Shown here piece by piece: positions 1 to 4,861 of a stretch of DNA of 5,056 bases. The notes under the pieces are model-generated. The model worked only from the letters and a program-made list of their open reading frames with translations. It was not told the DNA's origin and made no database searches. A program made the position numbers and the translations under genes. How positions within the stretch are numbered: the first letter of the stretch is position 1; every line of letters begins with the position of its first letter. Origin of the DNA: Desulfovibrionaceae bacterium UBA3823 (lineage in GTDB: Bacteria > Desulfobacterota > Desulfovibrionia > Desulfovibrionales > Desulfovibrionaceae); contig DFDR01000030.1 of NCBI GenBank assembly GCA_002369295.1, positions 1-5,056 of the forward strand, read 5' to 3'.

Positions 1-1
1 C

Positions 2-127
2 AGGCCCAGCTATGGCGGACATCCGGGAGGCCCCAGACCCGGCTACAGCGGCGGACATCACCGGCACGGCGGGCATGGCGGAGGATACCATGGGTACAAC
101 AGACATGGCGGAGGACGCCACCGCTAG
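2..127 (+). CDS. C-terminal tail of a Gly/His/Tyr-rich protein (5' part outside window)
   Basis: The frame is open from the window edge to a TAG at 125-127 and gives 41 residues. About 16 are Gly, 8 His and 4 Tyr, with blocks such as YGGHPGG, GGHHRHGGHGGG and HGYNRHGGG. The DNA carries the direct repeat CATGGCGGAGGA at 74-85 and 104-115, a 30-base period that repeats His-Gly-Gly-Gly. Tails like this are common at the end of secreted or periplasmic proteins, where the histidines may bind metal ions, but the main domain is out of view and no function can be assigned. The frame was chosen by composition, since another frame is also open here. It converges on the flavodoxin gene, with a hairpin between them. 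Confidence 0.55.
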   Translation, partial: RPSYGGHPGGPRPGYSGGHHRHGGHGGGYHGYNRHGGGRHR

Positions 128-174
128 CCGAACTGCGGTCCGAACTTGGCATTGCCTTTGACGCATGAACAGCA

Positions 175-207
175 GAGCGGCCGTCCGGCACTTCCGGGCG
201 GCCGCTC
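175..207. terminator. Strong hairpin between convergent genes, possible bidirectional terminator
   Basis: The arms 175-188 and 194-207 pair over 14 bp (GAGCGGCCGTCCGG with CCGGGCGGCCGCTC, one G-T pair) around a five-base loop. It lies 47 bases after the stop of the rightward tail gene and 28 bases after the stop of the leftward flavodoxin gene, where a shared terminator is expected. No T-run follows on either strand, so it is not a textbook intrinsic terminator. It could act with Rho or protect 3' ends. Confidence 0.5.
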
Positions 208-235
208 CTGCATTGCGGATCGTCGGCAAGGCGCT

Positions 236-724
236 TCAGCGCCCCTGCTGGCAGACGGACTTGAGCCAGGCCTCGAGCTCGGCCTGGGAGGGACGGGGCT
301 CAAAGCGAATGCCGGAAAGCCACTGGGCCGCGGGCGCCTCGGGCTCGAGCAGCTCCTGCACCTTGCCGAGCGGGCTCGATCCGGAGGTGCAGAAGACGCC
401 GATGCGCTTGCCGGAGAAGTCGCCTGCCTCGAGGAAGGTCTGGACGATGCGCGGCGCCTTGTACCACCAGATGGGGAAGCCCAGCAGCACCGTTGCATAG
501 CGCGACAGATCGGGCATGGCGCCCGCCATGGCGGGACGGGCCGTGGCATCGTCGTTTTCCTGGGAGCTGCGGCTCAGCTTGTCGGTCCAGTCCAGGTCCT
601 GGGGGCTGTAGGGCTTGGCAGGGACAATTTCATAGAGATCGGCAGAAACCTGGCCAGCCAGCCTTTCTGCCAGAGCCTTGGTGACGCCGGAAGCGGAGAA
701 GTAGGCAACAAGCACGCTGCTCAT
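236..724 (-). CDS. Small flavodoxin (flavodoxin-like FMN protein)
   Basis: Predicted 162-residue cytosolic FMN-binding redox protein. The N-terminal strand and phosphate loop VAYFSASGVTKALAE (about 6-20) match the flavodoxin FMN-phosphate site. GFPIWWYKAP (82-91) supplies the aromatic residues expected beside the isoalloxazine ring, and IGVFCTSGSS (108-117) is the third FMN loop. Length and motif spacing fit the short Flavodoxin_4-type family better than classical long-chain electron-transfer flavodoxins. The ATG at 724 is preferred because GAGGTG lies six bases upstream. A GTG at 733 in the same frame overlaps that ribosome binding site and is less likely. The gene starts five bases after the queC stop, so it is probably co-transcribed and translationally coupled. 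Its redox partner is unknown. One possibility, by inference, is the radical-SAM enzyme QueE of the same pathway, which uses reduced flavodoxin in other bacteria. Confidence 0.85.
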   Translation of the reverse strand: MSSVLVAYFSASGVTKALAERLAGQVSADLYEIVPAKPYSPQDLDWTDKLSRSSQENDDATARPAMAGAMPDLSRYATVLLGFPIWWYKAPRIVQTFLEAGDFSGKRIGVFCTSGSSPLGKVQELLEPEAPAAQWLSGIRFEPRPSQAELEAWLKSVCQQGR

Positions 725-729
725 GGTGT

Positions 730-1461
730 TCACCTCGCATGGGGAAAGGGTTTGCCGGCGGCCCTGAGCTCCAGGGGATCGGGCACGCCGGCCTCGTCGA
801 AGCCGTGCCTGCGCAGGACGCAGGCGTGGCAGCGCCCGCAGGGCGGGAAGCTGCCGGCGTAGCAGGTGTGCGTCCAGGCCATGGCCTCCATGCAGCCGGG
901 AAGGCGCTGGGCGAGGCGCACGGTGTCAGCCTTGGAAAAGTGGATGAGAGGCGTTTCGATGCGGAAGTCCCGCATGCCCATGGCCTCGTTGATGGTCAGC
1001 TCCTGGGCGCGGATGAACGACTCGCGGCAGTCGGGATAGTTGGCATTGTCCTCCTCGTCGACGCCGGTCACGAGAGTGCGACAGTCCAGCGACACGGCAA
1101 TGTTGGCGGCCAGCGTCAGGAAGAAGGCGTTGCGCATGGGCACGAAAGTCGATTCGATGCGCTTGCCTATGGCGCGGTCCATGCTCTCGAAGTCGTCGTA
1201 CTGCGCAAGGCTTGCGCTCTCGTCGAGCAGAGGGGACGTGCTGCGCAGAATGCGTCCGACATCGACCACCTCGTGGCTGGCAACGCCACAGAGCGCCGCG
1301 ACCCGGCGCGCGCTCTCGAGCTCGACGGCGTGCGACTGGCCGTAGTTGAAGGTCACGGCGTGAACCTTGCCGTAGCGCGCCTTGGCCCAGAAGAGGCATG
1401 TGGTGGAGTCCTGCCCGCCGGAAAGCACAACGAGACAGGAAGAATGGCTGCTGGCATTCAT
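730..1461 (-). CDS. queC: 7-cyano-7-deazaguanine synthase QueC
   Basis: Cytosolic enzyme that turns 7-carboxy-7-deazaguanine, ammonia and ATP into preQ0, a step towards queuosine in tRNA. The 243-residue length is slightly above the usual 220-235. The ATP PP-loop SGGQDS is at 14-19 and NYGQSHAVE follows at 39-47. The family signature VPMRN is at 107-111, and GVDEEDNANYPDCR at 133-146 is the substrate-side QueC motif. The zinc site appears as C200, C208, C211 and C214 in CYAGSFPPCGRCHAC; the first spacing (Cys-x7-Cys) is typical. The start at 1461 is supported by AGGGAG eight bases upstream and by homology beginning just before the PP-loop. The frame stays open far upstream to 2292, but that extension is the antisense or shifted shadow of the neighbouring gene. 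The gene begins 23 bases after the stop of the 176-residue gene and runs into the flavodoxin gene. No other queuosine gene is in view. Confidence 0.95.
   Translation of the reverse strand: MNASSHSSCLVVLSGGQDSTTCLFWAKARYGKVHAVTFNYGQSHAVELESARRVAALCGVASHEVVDVGRILRSTSPLLDESASLAQYDDFESMDRAIGKRIESTFVPMRNAFFLTLAANIAVSLDCRTLVTGVDEEDNANYPDCRESFIRAQELTINEAMGMRDFRIETPLIHFSKADTVRLAQRLPGCMEAMAWTHTCYAGSFPPCGRCHACVLRRHGFDEAGVPDPLELRAAGKPFPHAR
731..736 (-). promoter_or_regulatory. Ribosome binding site of the flavodoxin gene, overlapping the queC stop codon
   Basis: On the minus strand GAGGTG (736 to 731) lies six bases before the ATG at 724. The queC TGA occupies 732-730, so the ribosome ending queC sits on the flavodoxin Shine-Dalgarno. 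This argues for translational coupling and decides the flavodoxin start. Confidence 0.6.
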
Positions 1462-1484
1462 AATTGCCGCTCCCTGGCAGGCCG

Positions 1485-2015
1485 CTAGCGCAGCCTGCCG
1501 CCTTTTCTGCGGTTGAAGAGGCCGTCCAGGACGGAACGCTTGCGCCCGGCCTGCCCTGTCTGCCCTGTCTGCCCGGCCTGCCCTGTCTGCCTGGCCAGCA
1601 TGGCCAGTCTGGCCCGGCCTGCGGACATGGGGTAGAGCACGTCCAGAAGAGCCTGGGTCGCCGGCCTGTCGCGGCGGATGCGCACGATGTCGCGGGCCTT
1701 GCGGCTCATGCGCAGGATGTGGGCGAGCTGGTCCTGAAAATATGCCAGGGGAATGTCCCTGAGCGCCTCGCGCGCCGTGCCGAAAAGGGCAGGAATGGCC
1801 TCCGGCAGGGCCTGGGGATCCCGGCAGAGCCGGCGCTCCGGCTCGAAGACGGCAGGGTTTTCCGCCAGGGAGGCAAGTGCCTCGATGCAGGCCTCGGCCG
1901 AGGCTATCATCGCCGAAAGCTCCTCTTCGCTCCTGCGCACGTAGGATGCCGCGCCCTCGGAGAGGGTCTGCTCCTTCGACATGTCGATGCGCATCATGTT
2001 CTCGTCGTTGGCCAT
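1485..2015 (-). CDS. Uncharacterised 176-residue protein, first gene of the queC operon
   Basis: I do not recognise a family. The protein has no signal peptide or membrane segment. Residues 10-55 (MSKEQTLSEGAASYVRRSEE and onward) and 70-140 look like amphipathic helices rich in Ala, Leu, Glu and Arg, so an all-helical cytosolic protein is likely. Residues 143-157 are five Gln-(Thr/Ala)-Gly triplets, followed by a basic end (RKRSVLDGLFNRRKGGRLR). The start at 2015 is decided by a near-perfect AGGAGG (2021-2026) five bases upstream. Upstream in-frame ATGs such as the one giving MVGRQEEPMAND lack a site of that quality. Host-like GC-rich codon use supports a real gene, as does its position 23 bases ahead of queC. 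A link to queuosine metabolism is only positional. Confidence 0.75.
   Translation of the reverse strand: MANDENMMRIDMSKEQTLSEGAASYVRRSEEELSAMIASAEACIEALASLAENPAVFEPERRLCRDPQALPEAIPALFGTAREALRDIPLAYFQDQLAHILRMSRKARDIVRIRRDRPATQALLDVLYPMSAGRARLAMLARQTGQAGQTGQTGQAGRKRSVLDGLFNRRKGGRLR
1545..1589 (-). repeat. In-frame triplet repeat encoding five Gln-(Thr/Ala)-Gly units
   Basis: Forty-five bases made of nine-base-like units (CTGCCCTGT and CTGCCCGGC on the plus strand) encode QTG QAG QTG QTG QAG inside the 176-residue protein. The unit length is a multiple of three, so gain or loss of units would keep the frame. Slippage-driven length variation is an inference. Confidence 0.75.
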
Positions 2016-2036
2016 GGGCTCCTCCTGTCTGCCTAC

Positions 2037-2064
2037 CATATAGGCATGGCTCCGCATTCGGCAA
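2037..2064 (-). promoter_or_regulatory. Candidate sigma-70-type promoter of the queC operon
   Basis: On the minus strand TTGCCG (2064-2059) and TATATG (2042-2037) are 16 bases apart, each matching consensus at four or more key positions. Transcription would start near 2030, giving a very short leader that still contains the AGGAGG of the first gene. The -35 box overlaps the left arm of the rightward terminator-like hairpin at 2061-2080. No preQ1-riboswitch-like leader fits in this space. Confidence 0.35.
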
Positions 2065-2085
2065 GGCCGCGGGCCCTTGCTTTTT
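2061..2085 (+). terminator. Rightward intrinsic-terminator-like hairpin with T5
   Basis: GCAAGG (2061-2066) pairs with CCTTGC (2075-2080), continued by two more C-G pairs around a GCG loop with one bulged C. TTTTT follows at 2081-2085. It has the form of a Rho-independent terminator for rightward transcription, yet all genes to its left run leftward. It may block antisense transcripts entering from the operon side, or be a remnant of an earlier arrangement. Confidence 0.45.
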
Positions 2086-2153
2086 GCGCCCAGAGCAGGC
2101 AGGAAGGGCATGCGGCCTCTTCCCCGGGCATGCTCGGCGCGCTGGCGCAAAAA
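2081..2153. repeat. Perfect 10-bp inverted repeat TTTTTGCGCC / GGCGCAAAAA
   Basis: TTTTTGCGCC at 2081-2090 and its exact reverse complement GGCGCAAAAA at 2144-2153 are 53 bases apart. Each copy forms the T-run and following bases of one of two face-to-face terminator hairpins. The 53-base interior also holds the direct repeat GGGCATGC at 2106-2113 and 2126-2133, a 20-base period, each copy containing the palindrome GCATGC. Confidence 0.6.
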
Positions 2154-2173
2154 CACGCCGGAGAGCCGGCGTG
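2149..2173 (-). terminator. Leftward intrinsic terminator without an upstream gene
   Basis: Read on the minus strand, CACGCCGG and CCGGCGTG (2173-2166 and 2161-2154) form a perfect 8-bp stem with a CTCT loop, directly followed by TTTTT (2153-2149). This is a textbook Rho-independent terminator for leftward transcription. No leftward gene lies upstream: the region to its right is occupied by the rightward AT-rich gene. A second hairpin, GCTGGC/GCCAGC at 2174-2190, abuts it. Confidence 0.65.
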
Positions 2174-2214
2174 GCTGGCCTGCCGCCAGCGCCTCTGGCA
2201 CCCAGGCACGGCAA

Positions 2215-3500
2215 CGAAAAGCAGTTCAATTCAATCCACTTTTCAAATACTACATTTTGCCAATTTCGAGCATTGTTGTAAAAACGATTCAATATAGATT
2301 GCGATGTTCAATTTGATAAAGAATACAAACGGCGTTCAAAATGGCTTTATAAACCATATTTCAAAATTGATGAACTTCAATCCTCTTAAAAAATTAGATG
2401 AATTTTTAAAATATAAGCCAATTCTTGCGCTCTTTGGAGATTGCCAGACGCAAGAAATAGCTTTAAGTTTTAGTCATACTCGGGCTGTTGGACTAACAAG
2501 TTGGCTCGCATTATTTTCCAAGTTTTCGCAAGATTTTGAACTTTTTGCTCTTAACATGCAAGAATCGAAAGCATCAAACTATGCAAAAAGAATATGTAAA
2601 TTAAATGCAAACAAAAAATTTTTAGACTACCTTCTTGAAGAAAAAGCAGATTATCTGATTCTAGACTGCAATGATTGTAGAAAAAGGATAATTATAGAAG
2701 CTGGCAAAAAATTTTCTGGTTTGCAGTGCGCCTGTATCACAGAAAATCCCCTCATGACAGACTTCAAAGCAACGCTTGAAAAGACATTGCCCAAGAAGTA
2801 TGCTTTCGTTGATCCAAGTACTATAGATATCAATATTTTCAAGGAAGCCACAGAAAAAACATGTGCTTGCATAAAAAAGATTTACGATCCTCAAGAAATT
2901 ATCATACACAAGCATTTCTTTGCTGAACACTATATCAAAGATCAACATTTATGCAAATACTTCCTTAATACGTCTACATTAGCGAGAACTATTAAACTTC
3001 TACAATACATCTATTCCCTTTTGGAAGAATTTTTACCAGGAGCTCATGTTATTGAATTTCCAGAAAACGTGCTTGGCAACCCCGACTCGCGTTTAGGACT
3101 CCATCCCCTGCACTACCATCCTCTCTACTGCGATTATGCTAGGGAATGCCTTGAGATCATTTTTAGCAAGGATAAAAATGAAACAACATTACTGCGTCAA
3201 AAACAAATAGAATATTCTTTCAAATTTAAGTCAATAATCCTTGAGAATGAAGTCGCGCTTTACGGTCTGTTTAATACAGAAAAACTAAATAATTTTCTTA
3301 TATGCTCACAGGATGAGCATAAAATCAAATCACATCTCCTGTCGATAAAATTTATTTCTTTGTATTTAGATTTTTTAAATTTAATAAAGAAAAAATATAT
3401 TATCGTTGTTTCAACAAGAGATACTCCTGGATTTTACAATGAATGCAATCGTACACTTGAACAAATAAGAAATATTGGATTTATAAATTATCCATCACAG
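2215..3500. other. AT-rich segment of foreign-looking composition
   Basis: By eye the sequence drops to roughly one-third GC from about 2215 to about 3500, with runs such as AAAAAATT and TTTAATAAAG. Both flanks are clearly above 60% GC. The left edge is abrupt, just after the terminator hairpins. The right edge lies inside the coding region and is gradual. No flanking integrase, transposase or tRNA is present, so the mechanism of acquisition is unknown. The percentages are estimates. Confidence 0.7.
2293..2298 (+). promoter_or_regulatory. Possible -10 element for the AT-rich gene (leaderless start)
   Basis: TATAGA lies six bases before the ATG at 2304, so transcription would begin at about the first base of the start codon. 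This would explain the absence of a Shine-Dalgarno sequence. No good -35 box is present at the right distance, and such hexamers are common by chance in AT-rich DNA. Confidence 0.2.
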
Positions 3501-3821
3501 GCTAGGATCATGTACTCCGCCGTTCTCTTTAAAGGTGAACTGGTCGCAGAAGCCATTGGAAAAGACGGCAATGAACGTGTTTGCTTAGAATACGGCATTG
3601 GAGAAAACAAAATTTCCATTGAGAGCAGCCCTGTGAGGAACGGCAACCGATCGCTTGTCAACGTCAACGGCATCAATGTTTCCTGCAACGCTCGAGGCAT
3701 CAACATTGCTGTGCTCGAGGCCGCAACGTGCCGGCTCGTTGATTCCATAGCCTACGATTCGCATTTGCTGCTGTCCGAGTTCTTCTCCAGGCTGCCCGCC
3801 GCAGAAACGCGCCAAGCCTAG
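2304..3821 (+). CDS. DUF6270/WcbI-like (SGNH-type) protein with C-terminal ILEI-like region
   Basis: A 505-residue protein without signal peptide or clear membrane segment. Residues 38-285 resemble SGNH-like polysaccharide-associated families. LFGDCQTQ (43-50) matches the GNCQ motif of WcbI or the GSC motif of DUF6270. KRICKLNANKKFLDYL then LILDCNDCRKR (95-128) resembles the RM..DLNK..L..L...IIID..DER region of DUF6270, and GLHPLHYHPLY (265-275) resembles its conserved HxxHY ending. Residues 345-430 (YIIVVSTRDTPGF, then YSAVLFKGELVAEAI) and 432-495 (GNRSLVNVNGINV, RGINIAVLEAATCRLVDSIAYDSH) resemble the second and first halves of the ILEI/FAM3 domain. A role in modifying surface polysaccharide is inferred. 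An in-frame TAG at 2295-2297 rules out a longer N terminus. No ribosome binding site is visible before ATG 2304 or Met23 (2370). The AT-rich codons become host-like after about 3500. All homology is from memory, so the coding call is firm and the function is not. Confidence 0.85.
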   Translation: MFNLIKNTNGVQNGFINHISKLMNFNPLKKLDEFLKYKPILALFGDCQTQEIALSFSHTRAVGLTSWLALFSKFSQDFELFALNMQESKASNYAKRICKLNANKKFLDYLLEEKADYLILDCNDCRKRIIIEAGKKFSGLQCACITENPLMTDFKATLEKTLPKKYAFVDPSTIDINIFKEATEKTCACIKKIYDPQEIIIHKHFFAEHYIKDQHLCKYFLNTSTLARTIKLLQYIYSLLEEFLPGAHVIEFPENVLGNPDSRLGLHPLHYHPLYCDYARECLEIIFSKDKNETTLLRQKQIEYSFKFKSIILENEVALYGLFNTEKLNNFLICSQDEHKIKSHLLSIKFISLYLDFLNLIKKKYIIVVSTRDTPGFYNECNRTLEQIRNIGFINYPSQARIMYSAVLFKGELVAEAIGKDGNERVCLEYGIGENKISIESSPVRNGNRSLVNVNGINVSCNARGINIAVLEAATCRLVDSIAYDSHLLLSEFFSRLPAAETRQA

Positions 3822-3835
3822 TCCTGCCCTTATCC

Positions 3836-3859
3836 GCCCGCCGCCAGGTCTTGGCGGGC
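3836..3859 (+). terminator. Hairpin after the AT-rich gene, possible weak terminator
   Basis: CCGCCA (3841-3846) pairs with TGGCGG (3852-3857) around a GGTCT loop. An alternative fold pairs GCCCGCC (3836-3842) with GGCGGGC (3853-3859). It begins 14 bases after the stop codon but is followed by CTCCCCC rather than a T-run, so termination here is uncertain. Confidence 0.35.
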
Positions 3860-3893
3860 CTCCCCCAACCTCTTGACCGCAAAGGAGCTTGCC

Positions 3894-4832
3894 ATGCCCT
3901 TCCTCTCTGCCCTGCGCCCCCCGGCGGGCGCGTCTCTCATGAAAAAGGCCCTGCTGGGCGCCTTCATCCTCATGCTGTCCGGCTGCGGCACGGCCGCGTC
4001 CACCTCGCCACAGGATTCAGGCCAGCCTGCATCCCGGCCCGCCGCGCAGGCCCAGGCGACTCCCCAGGCAGCCAGGCCAGCGGACGCAGCCCTCTCCGAA
4101 GCCGAGGTCAAGGCCGTCTACCAGAGCCTGCAGAAGCACTACGGCAGCGCCATAGGCCAGCTATCCGGCTCGCAGGACAAGGGCTGGCAGATCGACGTCA
4201 ACGGCGAGGCCGTGCGCCTGACCGGCGGTTCCGTCGAGCACGAGATCGTCTCCAGCGACATTGCCCACACGCTCTACTATGGCGGAATCTATCCCTTCGA
4301 CCCCAGCCGTCCCGCCACGCCCGACGGCGTGCGCCCGGGGCGCGTGCGCTGCTTCCCCTTCCTGCACGCCCTCTACGGCCACAGCAAGGAAGAGGTGGCC
4401 CGCCAGCTCAAAACCGTGCGCTTCATGGGACAGAGCGTTTCCTTCTTCAGCCGCTACGGCGCAGCCGAAGCCCTCGAGGCCGTCTCCAGGGAGCTCGAGG
4501 CAGCCGACAAGGCCCATCCCGAACTCAACCTGAAGGAGCTGTGCAAGAGCGCCGGCACCTTCATGTGGCGCAGCGTGCGCGGCGAGAACATTCCGAGCCC
4601 CCACAGCTTCGCCACGGCCATCGACCTCAACACCAAGTACGCCACCTTCTGGCGCTGGCAGAAGAATCCCGGCCAGCGCCACAGCCAGCAGGACACGTAC
4701 CCGCGCGTCATCGTCGAGGCCTTCGAGCGCCACGGCTTCGTCTGGGGCGGCAAGTGGCACGAGTACGACATCATGCACTTCGAGTACCGTCCCGAAGTGC
4801 TCGACTTCGCCCGCATCCGGCAGGGCCGCTGA
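3894..4832 (+). CDS. M15-family zinc peptidase (D-Ala-type peptidoglycan peptidase), lipoprotein
   Basis: Predicted envelope lipoprotein that cuts peptidoglycan peptides (VanY/CwlK-like M15 group). Numbered from the ATG at 3894, it has 312 residues. Residues 16-31 (MKKALLGAFILMLSGC) form a lipoprotein signal with lipobox LSGC and Cys31 as the lipidated residue. An Ala/Pro/Gln-rich linker follows to about 65. The catalytic region lies at the C-terminal end: SPHSFATAID (235-244) gives zinc ligands His237 and Asp244, and FVWGGKWHEYDIMHFEY (282-298) gives the third ligand His295 with its usual WGG lead. The middle part (65-210) is not assigned to a domain. GGAG six bases upstream supports ATG 3894. 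The internal ATG at 3939 would give a more typical short signal peptide but lacks a good ribosome binding site. A TTG at 3873 is unlikely. The next gene starts 29 bases downstream. Confidence 0.88.
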   Translation: MPFLSALRPPAGASLMKKALLGAFILMLSGCGTAASTSPQDSGQPASRPAAQAQATPQAARPADAALSEAEVKAVYQSLQKHYGSAIGQLSGSQDKGWQIDVNGEAVRLTGGSVEHEIVSSDIAHTLYYGGIYPFDPSRPATPDGVRPGRVRCFPFLHALYGHSKEEVARQLKTVRFMGQSVSFFSRYGAAEALEAVSRELEAADKAHPELNLKELCKSAGTFMWRSVRGENIPSPHSFATAIDLNTKYATFWRWQKNPGQRHSQQDTYPRVIVEAFERHGFVWGGKWHEYDIMHFEYRPEVLDFARIRQGR

Positions 4833-4861
4833 GGCCTGTCCCGTCCCGGGCAAGGACCGCC

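Noticed and set aside
1..127. CRISPR-like or short tandem repeat array at the left edge.
   Set aside because: The repeats are irregular, in frame, and explained by a Gly/His-rich coding tail.
739..1488. Long rightward open frame opposite queC, and similar ones at 146-862 and 1464-2297.
   Set aside because: They are antisense to well-supported genes, have compositions typical of GC-rich shadow frames, and show no recognisable motif.
1462..2292. The queC frame stays open upstream to 2292, suggesting a 520-residue fusion.
   Set aside because: The extra part overlaps the 176-residue gene in another frame, reads as Arg/Gly/Ala/Pro-rich out-of-frame sequence, and queC has its own ribosome binding site and homology start at 1461.
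2016..2300. preQ1 riboswitch ahead of the queC operon.
   Set aside because: No pseudoknot-type aptamer with the conserved A-rich tail is visible on the minus strand, and the candidate promoter leaves only a very short leader.
2182..3847. Direct repeat GCCGCCAG at 2182-2189 and 3840-3847 as possible target-site duplication around the AT-rich gene.
   Set aside because: Eight bases of this composition are expected often by chance in GC-rich DNA, and no terminal inverted repeats or recombinase accompany them.
4161..4853. Long leftward open frame opposite the M15 peptidase.
   Set aside because: The opposite strand carries complete peptidase motifs and a lipoprotein signal; this is a shadow of GC-rich codons.
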